Source: Candidatus Poribacteria bacterium (GTDB lineage: Bacteria; Poribacteria; WGA-4E; PCPOR2b). Taken from it: 6,305 bases of DNA. Position numbers and translations under genes: made by a program. Where the stretch lies: assembly GCA_027296925.1 (NCBI GenBank), contig JAPUIP010000058.1, positions 1 to 6,305 on the forward strand. The letters run 5' to 3'. Positions within the stretch are counted from its first letter, which is position 1; each line of letters starts with the position of its first letter. The notes beneath the pieces are model-generated. The model saw nothing but the letters and a program-made list of their open reading frames with translations, did not search any database and was not told the DNA's origin. This document shows, one piece after another, positions 1 to 6,264 of this stretch.

Positions 1-870
1 GAAATCATTGACATGGAAGCCAAACGCCTACAATCAGAGGGAAAACTGGCGAATACCTTTGCCGAGTCGCCCTTCGGAACCCGCCTAGCTCGGATTCGGG
101 AATCCAATCTTGACGCCGCTGTAGAACTCATCAGGACGATCATGGGGAGAGGTGGAGGTGGGTATAGCGGACCGGCAATGTTTCAGATGCTTACCCATCC
201 CCCCCTTTTATCTTGTGTCGAAAGTCTTGTCGGTCCAACGATTATCGGATCTTCGGTTTACCGAATTCGGCCGAAGCTGCCAAATTGGGAACGGGGCGAA
301 GTGCCGTGGCATCAGGATTCCGGTTATTTTCTCCCGCACTGTGATGGACACCTGATTCTCACCTGCTGGATTCCGCTGATTGATGCAACGCGCGAAAACG
401 GCTGTCTCTATGCGATGCCCAGAGCCCACAAGCAGGGGGTTTTTCAGCATTATACGGGGGGACACGGTGGGTATCTTGAAATGCCCGAAGACGAATTTCC
501 ATACGCAGACCCAATTCCGATGGAAATGCAGGCGGGCAGCGTGTTGTTTATGACCAACCTGACGCCGCATGCGTCATTTGAGAACAGGTCAGATCTGGTC
601 CGCTGGAGCGTAGACCTACGCTATCAAAACGCCGAAGCCCCTAACAATGTCGGCGAATCACCGGAATCCTACACCCCGGAACGCGAAGCGGTCACCATGG
701 CGTGTTACCCGCCGGAAGCCGATTTCATCATTCGCGATCCAGATCAGCCGGAGCGAGAGGTCCGCAGTGCTGAGGAATTTCATCGGATTCGAGAACGTTA
801 TCAGCAAGGAGCAGCCCATCACCCCGGCCGCGGCTGGACGCGGCATTCCGAGCGAAATCCATCATCCTGA
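1..870 (+). CDS. Phytanoyl-CoA dioxygenase (PhyH) family protein, 5' partial
   Basis: This is a non-haem Fe(II)/2-oxoglutarate-dependent oxygenase of the PhyH family, presumably cytosolic, whose substrate cannot be told from sequence. Counting from the ATG at 13, the iron-binding facial triad is visible as H100-x-D102 (in PWHQDSGYF) and H186 (in LTPHASFENR). R197, eleven residues after H186, fits the 2-oxoglutarate-binding Arg of the HX10R pattern. The strip VYRIRPKLP (82-90) and the segment NNVGESPE (211-218) are typical of a large bacterial PhyH subfamily. The frame is open back to base 1 with no stop, and family members usually have about 30-40 more residues before this point, so the ATG at 13 is probably internal and the true start lies outside the window. 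The C-terminal tail after about residue 265 is rich in His, Arg and Ser and looks unconserved. The gene converges on the phosphoesterase gene and overlaps its end by 9 nt. Family assignment is firm; the substrate is unknown. Confidence 0.92.
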   Translation, partial: EIIDMEAKRLQSEGKLANTFAESPFGTRLARIRESNLDAAVELIRTIMGRGGGGYSGPAMFQMLTHPPLLSCVESLVGPTIIGSSVYRIRPKLPNWERGEVPWHQDSGYFLPHCDGHLILTCWIPLIDATRENGCLYAMPRAHKQGVFQHYTGGHGGYLEMPEDEFPYADPIPMEMQAGSVLFMTNLTPHASFENRSDLVRWSVDLRYQNAEAPNNVGESPESYTPEREAVTMACYPPEADFIIRDPDQPEREVRSAEEFHRIRERYQQGAAHHPGRGWTRHSERNPSS

Positions 871-1404
871 CAGCGGAAATATCTCTGCGACGATGAAACG
901 ATTGTCGGTTTCCGGGGCGCGGTAGATGAGCAAAATCGTCTCGACCCGAAATTGAATCGGCGTCCACTCCGCCTGGAACCGCCCTTGATCGCGTTTGACA
1001 TGCCTATGCTGAAATTGCCCAACTGAAAGATGGGGGTGAAACCCACCGGGATACTTCGCGGTATCATCGTAGTCGGGCAGTGCGTGAATCAGGTGGGTGT
1101 GAAGGTCGATGACCGGCGCTTCGGGTGCAGGAATCAGGAACATCGTGCAGTTCCGTCGATGACGAAAGTGATGGAAACGTGAAAGACTGAGGTGGAAGGA
1201 TTGCAGTCCTGCTGCTGCCGATGCAAGATGCGGAACGACCTGTGCAAAATCCTCCTGTTCTGCGAAGGGATAGAGCAGCGTGATGTGCGGCATCCAGCGC
1301 TCGAAGTTGCGGTCATGCACACGGCGTAGTTCCTGGACCTGCGGCCAGATCGCTTCCGGTGGAATGAGAACAACGGCGGTCGTGTGGGTTTTGCGAGTTG
1401 TCAT
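862..1404 (-). CDS. 2H phosphoesterase superfamily protein ('2'-5' RNA ligase' family, LENG9-like)
   Basis: This 180-residue protein carries the two HxT/SxX motifs that define the 2H phosphoesterase fold: H40-I-T42 in MPHITLLYPF and H125-L-S127 in GGFHPHLSVGQ, about 85 residues apart as expected for the duplicated fold. Family members open or form 2',5' or cyclic phosphodiester bonds in RNA or nucleotides; the substrate here is unknown. The wording around the second motif recalls the LENG9-like branch rather than ThpR. The ATG at 1404 is chosen because homology begins there (TTAVVLIPP). The open frame continues upstream to 1764, but that part lies wholly within prpD and reads as low-quality Arg/Ser-rich shadow sequence. 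No convincing Shine-Dalgarno precedes the start. The gene begins 10 nt after the prpD stop, so it is probably translated by coupling from the methylcitrate operon. Its stop overlaps the end of the PhyH gene on the other strand. No link between this activity and propionate metabolism is established. Confidence 0.88.
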   Translation of the reverse strand: MTTRKTHTTAVVLIPPEAIWPQVQELRRVHDRNFERWMPHITLLYPFAEQEDFAQVVPHLASAAAGLQSFHLSLSRFHHFRHRRNCTMFLIPAPEAPVIDLHTHLIHALPDYDDTAKYPGGFHPHLSVGQFQHRHVKRDQGRFQAEWTPIQFRVETILLIYRAPETDNRFIVAEIFPLSG

Positions 1405-1414
1405 TTCAGTCGCA

Positions 1415-2854
1415 TTAGATGACAAACATCCCCATGAATTCATTGACCGGCGTGGCTTCCAGTCGCTGCTGGTCAAGACAGAGTTCCATGATTGCCTTCG
1501 CTTGCTTCGCCGGGAAACGGGTCGCCAGATTGGCAACGAACTTCTCTTCCAACAGAGGAATCCCTTCGGCTCGGCGGCGACGATGCCCGATCGGATATTC
1601 AACGGCAACTTTTTCGGTCGCTGAGCCATTCTGAAAGCGGATCTGGATTGCGTTGGCGATTGAGCGTTTGTCGGGGTCGAGATAGTCTGTGCTGTACTGC
1701 GGGTCTTCCACAACCCCCATTTTTTCCCGCAAGGCATCAATACGCGCATCCGCTGCAATCTCATCCTCGTAGTGGTCAGCGGTCAGCGTGCCAAAGATCA
1801 GCCCAATGGCGACCATGTATTGCAGACAGTGATCTCGATCGGCGGGATTGTGCAAAGGACCGGTTTTGTCGATAATACGAATCGCTGATTCGTGGGTCGA
1901 GATCGACACAGTGACGATCTCAGCTAGGCGATGCTTCACTTGGTCGTGCAGCTTGAATGCACATTCGACGGCCGTCTGGGCGTGGAATTCCGCAGGGAAT
2001 GAAATCTTGAACAGGATGTTCTCGATCACGTAAGAACCATACGGACGCTGACGGACGAACGGTTTGCCTTTGAATAAAACGTCGCTGAACCCCCACGTCC
2101 CGGCGGAGAGTGCGGAGGGATAGCCCATCTCTCCCTTCATCGCCATCAACGCCAGCCAGACACCACGACTGGTCGCATCGCCCGCCGCCCAGGATTTCCG
2201 TGAGCCCGTATTTGGCGCGTGCCGGTAAACGCGCAGACTGCCTCCATCGACGAAAGCGTTGGAAACGGCGTTGATGATTTCTTCCTCCCCGCCCCCGAGC
2301 ATTCCGGCAACAACCGCCGCTGAGGCGACTTTCACGAAATGCACATGGTCCAGGCCGACGCGGTTTAAGCTGTTTTCGAGCGCGAGAACACCCTGGATTT
2401 CGTAGGCCTTGATCGTGGCATCCAGCACATTGCGCATGGTGAGCGTTGAGCGACCGTCCGCCCCATGAGATCGGCTGAGATAGTCCCCAACCGCCAAGAT
2501 GCTACCCAAGTTGTCGGACGGATGCCCCCACTCCGCCGCGAGCCACGTATCGTTGTAGTCCAGCCAGCGAATCAGACAGCCGATATTGAACGCCGCTTGC
2601 ACCGGGTCTAATTCAAACTGTGTTCCCGGAATGCGTGCACCATTCGGGACGTGCGTGCCGGGGACAATTGGCCCCAGGAGTTTGGCGCATTCGGGATAGC
2701 GCAGTGCAAGAACGGCGCAGCCAAGGGAATCCATCAGACAACGCCGGGCAGTTTCATAGGCGAGGTCGCTTTCGATAGCACCATCAGCAACATATTTGGC
2801 GATGTCAACGAGCATCGAGTCAGGGTCGGGGCGAATGTTGGACGTTGGGGGCAT
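1415..2854 (-). CDS. prpD: 2-methylcitrate dehydratase PrpD
   Basis: PrpD is a cofactor-independent (non iron-sulfur) enzyme of the MmgE/PrpD family that dehydrates 2-methylcitrate to 2-methyl-cis-aconitate in the cytosol. The 479-residue length is close to enterobacterial PrpD (about 483). Long blocks match the canonical enzyme as I remember it: GTQFELDPVQAAFNIG (77-92), IRWLDYNDTWLAAEWGHPSDN (95-115), NSLNRVGLDHV (161-171), YRHAPNTGSRKSWAAGDATSR (210-230), the FPAEFHAQTAVE segment (286-297), NPADRDHCLQYMVAI (336-350), EYPIGHRRRR (419-428) and the C-terminus ending PVNEFMGMFVI. The ATG at 2854 is supported because SNIRPDPDSMLVDI aligns with the N-terminus of known PrpD. The ribosome binding site is weak (only a GAGA-like match about 8 nt upstream), and a GC-rich hairpin sits just before it. 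The gene lies 69 nt after prpC and 10 nt before the phosphoesterase gene. It resembles true PrpD much more than generic MmgE/PrpD paralogues. Confidence 0.97.
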   Translation of the reverse strand: MPPTSNIRPDPDSMLVDIAKYVADGAIESDLAYETARRCLMDSLGCAVLALRYPECAKLLGPIVPGTHVPNGARIPGTQFELDPVQAAFNIGCLIRWLDYNDTWLAAEWGHPSDNLGSILAVGDYLSRSHGADGRSTLTMRNVLDATIKAYEIQGVLALENSLNRVGLDHVHFVKVASAAVVAGMLGGGEEEIINAVSNAFVDGGSLRVYRHAPNTGSRKSWAAGDATSRGVWLALMAMKGEMGYPSALSAGTWGFSDVLFKGKPFVRQRPYGSYVIENILFKISFPAEFHAQTAVECAFKLHDQVKHRLAEIVTVSISTHESAIRIIDKTGPLHNPADRDHCLQYMVAIGLIFGTLTADHYEDEIAADARIDALREKMGVVEDPQYSTDYLDPDKRSIANAIQIRFQNGSATEKVAVEYPIGHRRRRAEGIPLLEEKFVANLATRFPAKQAKAIMELCLDQQRLEATPVNEFMGMFVI

Positions 2855-2874
2855 ATTTTGATCTCAGATCTATT

Positions 2875-2912
2875 GGCGCCCGGATTCGCGCGAATTCCGG
2901 GGATTGGGCGCC
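2875..2912 (-). other. Intercistronic imperfect hairpin between prpC and prpD
   Basis: The 69-nt gap between prpC and prpD contains an inverted repeat. Outer GGCGCC arms lie at 2875-2880 and 2907-2912, and an inner arm pair is centred on the perfect palindrome ATTCGCGCGAAT (2884-2895), extended by CCGG pairing with one bulged base. A short internal asymmetry (about 4 nt near 2902-2906) separates the inner and outer stems. No U-run follows on the minus strand, so it does not look like an intrinsic terminator. It could instead protect or process the mRNA, or tune prpD expression relative to prpBC. The structure is seen directly; the role is inference. Confidence 0.6.
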
Positions 2913-2923
2913 TGGTACTCTCT

Positions 2924-4045
2924 CTAAGTCCGATCTCCTATTGGCACAAAAGGTCTCGGTTCAGGGCCGATGTACTCGGCCGTCGGGCGAATCAACCGGT
3001 TGTCGGCTCGCTGCTCGATAACGTGGGCCGCCCAGCCGGTGATCCGCGACATCACGAAAATCGGGGTAAACATTGCCGTCGGAATGCCGCACAGATGATA
3101 AGCGGAGGCGCTGTAGAAATCGAGGTTGGGGAACAGTTTCTTCTCCCGCCACATGACTTGCTCGATGCGTTCAGAAACATCGTATAAAACCTTGCCTTCG
3201 CTTCCTTCAGAAAGCTTTTGCGACCACCCTTTAATGATGTCCGAACGTGGGTCAGAGGTCGTGTAAACACGGTGACCGAAGCCCATGATCAACTGCCTTC
3301 TGGCGAGCAGGTCCAAAATACCGGCTTCGGCTTCGTCCGTCGTCTGAAACTGTGAAATGAGCGCCATCGCTGCTTCGTTGGCGCCCCCGTGTAGTGGACC
3401 ACGTAGCGTGCCGATGGCAGCCGCGATTGCAGAATAGAAATCGGATAAAGTGGACGTTGTGACGCGAGCGGTGAAGGTTGAAGCGTTAAACTCGTGCTCC
3501 GCGTAGAGGATTAACGAAACATCAACAGCTCTGCGCTGCAATTCGCCGGGTTGTTCGCCGTGCAACAGATGGAGAAAGTGTCCGGCAAGTGTGTTGTCAT
3601 CCGTTTCGGTGTCGATACGTACCCCATCGGTGTGGAAATGATGCCAATAGAGCAGCATTGAACCAAAACAGGCAACGAGCCGATCCGCGATGTGAACCGC
3701 TTGTGTCGACTCGCCCTCCGGCTCCATTGTCCCCAGGGCGGAACAGCCGGTACGCATGACGTCCATCGGATGCGCATCACCCGGTATCTGCTCAAGAACT
3801 GTTTTGAGCCCGTCAGGTAAGCCGCGCATCTGCATCAACCTTTGCTTGTAATTATCCAACTCGGTTTGCGTCGGTAACTTTTCGTGGATGAGCAAGTGCG
3901 CCACTTCTTCAAAGGTCGTATGCTCCGCCAAATCGTCAATCGAATACCCACGATAGTTGAGCCCGATACCTGCTTTCCCTACCGTGCAGATTGCGGTTTC
4001 GCCCGCGATGACGCCGGCTAAACCCCCTGTCCTTTTAGTCTTCAT
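2924..4045 (-). CDS. prpC: 2-methylcitrate synthase (citrate synthase family)
   Basis: PrpC condenses propionyl-CoA with oxaloacetate to 2-methylcitrate and CoA. The 373-residue protein is a type II-like short citrate synthase, near the usual 2-methylcitrate synthase length (about 370-390). The catalytic triad is visible: H219 in GPLHGGANEAAM, H258 in MGFGHRVY and D309 in FPNLDFYSA. Other family blocks are AGIGLNYRGYSIDDL (25-39), GFGHRVYTTSDPRSDIIK (255-272) and the C-terminal run HVIEQRADNRLIRPTAEY (341-358), which closely resembles PrpC as I know it. Sequence alone does not fully separate it from citrate synthase, but its place between prpB and prpD makes 2-methylcitrate synthase the best call; some enzymes of this type also use acetyl-CoA. 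The start at 4045 lies 11 nt inside the prpB end, preceded by a good AAGGAG, and MKTKRTGGLAGVIAGETAI is a normal N-terminus for the family. It ends with TAG. Confidence 0.95.
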   Translation of the reverse strand: MKTKRTGGLAGVIAGETAICTVGKAGIGLNYRGYSIDDLAEHTTFEEVAHLLIHEKLPTQTELDNYKQRLMQMRGLPDGLKTVLEQIPGDAHPMDVMRTGCSALGTMEPEGESTQAVHIADRLVACFGSMLLYWHHFHTDGVRIDTETDDNTLAGHFLHLLHGEQPGELQRRAVDVSLILYAEHEFNASTFTARVTTSTLSDFYSAIAAAIGTLRGPLHGGANEAAMALISQFQTTDEAEAGILDLLARRQLIMGFGHRVYTTSDPRSDIIKGWSQKLSEGSEGKVLYDVSERIEQVMWREKKLFPNLDFYSASAYHLCGIPTAMFTPIFVMSRITGWAAHVIEQRADNRLIRPTAEYIGPEPRPFVPIGDRT

Positions 4046-4958
4046 CGGTTTTCTCCTTGTTCGATGTGCGAGTCGTTCGTTCGCCTTTCAAGAGTTGATC
4101 AAGTTTCTGCTCATATCCGTGATAATTTAAGAACGCATACAATTCTTCGCGGGTTTGCATGGTATGAACCAGACGCTTCTGTGTGCCCTGGCAACGCAGC
4201 GTTTGATATACATTGAGCGCAGCCGCATTCATGGCACGGAACGCAGATAACGGATAAAGCACTAAGCTGACGCCGGCGCTCTTGAGCTCTTCGATCGTGT
4301 AAAGCTGCGTCCTGCCAAACTCCGTGATATTCGCCAGAATGGGAATGCCGACGGCGTCGACGAATTTGCGATATTGACTCAGTTCCGTCAAGGCTTCGGC
4401 GAAAATCATGTCCGCCCCCGCTTCTTTATAGCGGCACGCCCGTTCGAGAGTCGCATCGAATCCTTCAACCGCGAGAGCATCGGTCCGCGCCATCAGCACG
4501 AAATCCGCTGCCGTTTTTCCATCAACGGCAGCTTTGATCCGATCCACCATCTCCTCCGTGCTCACGATTTCCTTGTTGGGTCGGTGACCACAACGTTTCG
4601 CCTGCACCTGATCTTCGATATGCACGCCGGCGGCGCCGGCCTTGGTCATTTGTCGAATCGTCCGCGCAATCATCAAAGCGTTCCCCCAGCCGGTGTCCAC
4701 GTCAACCAGCAGTGGGAGTTCCGTCGCGCTCGTGATGCGGCGCACATCTTCCAGTACGTCGTTCAGGGCAGTCATGCCTAGATCGGGGAGTCCATAAGAA
4801 GCGTTTGCGACGCCGGCGCCCGACAGATAGATCGCTCGAAATCCCACCTGCTCCGCCATCAACGCAGCGTAGGCATTAATGACGCCGACGACCTGTAACG
4901 GGGTTTCCGCAGATAGGGCATCGCGGAAACGGCGACCTGCAGAAAATGTACGGCTCAT
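4035..4958 (-). CDS. prpB: 2-methylisocitrate lyase PrpB
   Basis: PrpB is the last enzyme of the methylcitrate cycle, cleaving 2-methylisocitrate to pyruvate and succinate; it is a Mg-dependent cytosolic enzyme of the isocitrate lyase/PEP mutase superfamily. The 307-residue protein shows SGAGVA (46-51), the metal-site aspartates D85 and D87 in LLVDVDTGWG, the active-site loop K121-R122-C123-G124-H125 with the catalytic cysteine, ARTDALAVEG (157-166), E188 in FAEALTE, and NITEFG (210-215). Spacing and text match enterobacterial PrpB almost block for block, so the lyase call is preferred over PEP mutase or oxaloacetate hydrolase. The start at 4958 has AGAGG six bases upstream. The C-terminus carries a charged tail after LLKGER, about 10 residues longer than the E. 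coli enzyme, whose codons overlap the prpC ribosome binding site and start. The gene lies 46 nt after the dehydrogenase gene. Confidence 0.97.
   Translation of the reverse strand: MSRTFSAGRRFRDALSAETPLQVVGVINAYAALMAEQVGFRAIYLSGAGVANASYGLPDLGMTALNDVLEDVRRITSATELPLLVDVDTGWGNALMIARTIRQMTKAGAAGVHIEDQVQAKRCGHRPNKEIVSTEEMVDRIKAAVDGKTAADFVLMARTDALAVEGFDATLERACRYKEAGADMIFAEALTELSQYRKFVDAVGIPILANITEFGRTQLYTIEELKSAGVSLVLYPLSAFRAMNAAALNVYQTLRCQGTQKRLVHTMQTREELYAFLNYHGYEQKLDQLLKGERTTRTSNKEKTDED
4053..4058 (-). promoter_or_regulatory. Ribosome binding site of prpC inside prpB
   Basis: The minus strand reads AAGGAG seven bases before the prpC ATG, within the last codons of prpB. It supports the 4045 start and the 11-nt prpB-prpC overlap, and suggests coupled translation. 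Confidence 0.75.
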
Positions 4959-5004
4959 CTTCGACCTCTTTCCTTAGTTTAAGCGCCTTCCATCCGCCAT
5001 GATC

Positions 5005-5967
5005 TCAGTCGTTCGCCGTCTTGAGATAGCCCAACTCCCTCAAGCACTTCACCATCTCAAGGATAGCTTTGTCACGTTGTTGAATGACTTCGACGTGTCT
5101 GCCGGGGGGCCAGTCGTAGAACCCTTTGCCTGCCTTCGCTCCCAGTTCGCCGCGGGCGATCTTATCCTGGATGGATTGCTTCGGCTCGGTGGAGCGGTCA
5201 AGTTCAGGGAGGAGGTATGTTTGGATCGCCAGCGTGAGGTCCAAACCCCCTAAGTCGGCAGTTTCCAATGGCCCGACCACCGGCATCCGCAACCCAAAAC
5301 TCAATCGGGCGATGGAGTCTACGTCTTCAGGCGTCGCAATGCCTTGATCGACGATGGCAATCGCTTCCCGCCGCAACGCATGTTGCAGCCGATTTCCGAC
5401 GAAACCGGGGACATCCTTGCGTACCCGTGCCGGATACTTTCCAGCGGCCTCCAGCAATGTGCACGTGATGTTGATCGTTTCCGGGTCGGTGAGGTCTCCA
5501 CACACCACTTCGACAAGCGGGATGAGATGAGGCGGATTCCAGAAGTGGGTGACAAGGAACCGGTCGGGATGGTCTAGGGCGGTTGCCATGTCAGCGACCC
5601 GGAAACTGGAACTGTTGCTGGCGATGATGGCGTGTGCCGGGCCGTGCGCTTCCAGTTGACGCAACACGTCATGTTTGATTGGGAGGTCTTCAAAGACAGC
5701 CTCCACGATGAAATCGGCTTCGGAAACCGTGCCGGTCAGATCGCCGGAGAGAGTAATGCGCGAAGGCACGGCCGCCGCTGCGGCTTCATCGACAAATCCG
5801 TGGGCGACACAAGTCTGAAGATTCGCTTCGATGCGCGGGAGGGCAGTGCGTAGCACTTCGGCATCTTGATCTGTCAAGGTGATCTGAAAACCAGCCAAGG
5901 CAAACACTTGAGCGATGCCATGGCCCATCGTGCCGGCGCCGATGACTGCGATATTGTTGACCTTCAC
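5005..5967 (-). CDS. 3-hydroxyacyl-CoA dehydrogenase family protein (NAD-dependent)
   Basis: This 320-residue protein has the two-domain layout of 3-hydroxyacyl-CoA dehydrogenases. The N-terminal Rossmann domain shows IAVIGAGTMGHGIA (G10, G12, G15), acidic D33 at the end of the second strand, IVEAVFED (87-94) and SNSSSF (117-122). H141 in VTHFWNPP and E153 in PLVEVV have the 12-residue spacing of the catalytic His-Glu pair, and N144 is present. The C-terminal domain includes DVPGFVGNRLQHAL (185-198) and AGKGFYDWP (279-287). The family oxidises L-3-hydroxyacyl-CoA to 3-ketoacyl-CoA. The doubled proline and following HLIPLVE, instead of the common HFFNP..MxLVE, recall lambda-crystallin- or carnitine-dehydrogenase-like relatives, so the substrate is uncertain. 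It starts with GTG at 5967, chosen because a strong AGGAGG lies six bases upstream. It is the first gene of the apparent operon, 46 nt before prpB and about 50 nt downstream of a strong promoter. It may supply a step that feeds propionyl-CoA to the cycle; that is inference. Confidence 0.9.
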   Translation of the reverse strand: MKVNNIAVIGAGTMGHGIAQVFALAGFQITLTDQDAEVLRTALPRIEANLQTCVAHGFVDEAAAAAVPSRITLSGDLTGTVSEADFIVEAVFEDLPIKHDVLRQLEAHGPAHAIIASNSSSFRVADMATALDHPDRFLVTHFWNPPHLIPLVEVVCGDLTDPETINITCTLLEAAGKYPARVRKDVPGFVGNRLQHALRREAIAIVDQGIATPEDVDSIARLSFGLRMPVVGPLETADLGGLDLTLAIQTYLLPELDRSTEPKQSIQDKIARGELGAKAGKGFYDWPPGRHVEVIQQRDKAILEMVKCLRELGYLKTAND

Positions 5968-5973
5968 GCGACT

Positions 5974-5979
5974 CCTCCT
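5974..5979 (-). promoter_or_regulatory. Ribosome binding site deciding the GTG start
   Basis: A perfect AGGAGG on the minus strand sits six bases before the GTG at 5967. No in-frame ATG fits both this spacing and the Rossmann N-terminus, so it settles the start of the dehydrogenase gene. Confidence 0.8.
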
Positions 5980-6025
5980 CTGAAACTACACATGCGTGCA
6001 TCTGATCTGCGACCAGAACACCAAT

Positions 6026-6054
6026 ATTATAGCACGAGTCACAAAGGTTGCGAA
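6026..6054 (-). promoter_or_regulatory. Sigma70-type promoter with extended -10 for the dehydrogenase-prpBCD operon
   Basis: On the minus strand a consensus TATAAT (6031-6026) is preceded by TGC, giving an extended -10 (TGnTATAAT). TTCGCA (6054-6049), four of six matches to TTGACA, lies 17 bp upstream. Transcription would start near 6019, giving a leader of about 50 nt before the GTG at 5967. T-rich stretches lie upstream of the -35. It is the best promoter I see ahead of the minus-strand genes, so it probably drives the whole set of five. Confidence 0.72.
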
Positions 6055-6153
6055 GACCGAAATGAAAAACACGCAGGGGCATTTAATTTTCCGTAGAAGC
6101 GACCAATTCTGTCATCTTGATACGAGTTTTTCACTTATGAACCCAGGCGCCTT

Positions 6154-6179
6154 GAACTGAAGTTCTCCACCCGCGTGGA
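6154..6179. repeat. Two adjacent small inverted repeats
   Basis: GAACT and AGTTC arms with a 2-bp spacer (6154-6165) are followed directly by TCCAC and GTGGA arms with a 4-base CCGC loop (6166-6179). They lie about 100-125 bp upstream of the -35 of the operon promoter. They could be an operator or part of a terminator for a gene outside the window, but arms of 5 bp can arise by chance. Confidence 0.35.
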
Positions 6180-6201
6180 AGTGAAATGCCCGTTATGGAA
6201 T

Positions 6202-6228
6202 CCCGCCTGTCCCGCCTGTGCTGCCTGT
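6202..6228. repeat. 9-bp tandem repeat, three units
   Basis: CCCGCCTGT occurs twice exactly (6202-6210, 6211-6219), then once with two differences as GCTGCCTGT (6220-6228). A 13-base stretch CCCGCCTGTCCCG from its start recurs at 6279-6291, so the unit is also interspersed. Confidence 0.8.
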
Positions 6229-6232
6229 GCTG

Positions 6233-6264
6233 AGCTTCGAAGTAAGCTTCGAAGTAAGCTTCGA
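6233..6264. repeat. 12-bp tandem repeat AGCTTCGAAGTA, two full units and a partial
   Basis: Units lie at 6233-6244 and 6245-6256, with the first eight bases repeated at 6257-6264. Each full unit contains the palindrome CTTCGAAG. AGCTTCGAGGG then occurs at 6257-6267 and again at 6292-6302, so the cluster is a mosaic of two motifs and runs toward or past the window end. Confidence 0.85.

Noticed and set aside
1405..1764. Upstream in-frame extension of the phosphoesterase frame to 1764
   Set aside because: It lies entirely inside prpD, reads as Arg/Ser-rich shadow sequence, and family homology begins only at the ATG at 1404.
2875..2912. The prpC-prpD hairpin as an intrinsic terminator
   Set aside because: No U-run follows on the minus strand, and prpD plainly belongs to the same pathway and likely the same transcript.
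2651..3187. 178-codon open frame on the plus strand across prpD start, the gap and prpC end
   Set aside because: It is antisense to two firmly identified genes, shows no family-like motifs and has no ribosome binding site that I can see.
4374..4781. 135-codon open frame on the plus strand within prpB
   Set aside because: It is a shadow of a highly conserved gene; its composition shows no domain-like pattern.
5866..6096. 76-codon plus-strand frame covering the promoter and the start of the dehydrogenase gene
   Set aside because: It overlaps the dehydrogenase start and a good minus-strand promoter, and has no recognisable sequence features.
6118..6140. Possible plus-strand promoter, TTGATA followed by TATGAA
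   Set aside because: The spacer is only about 13 bp, and no plus-strand gene follows within the window.
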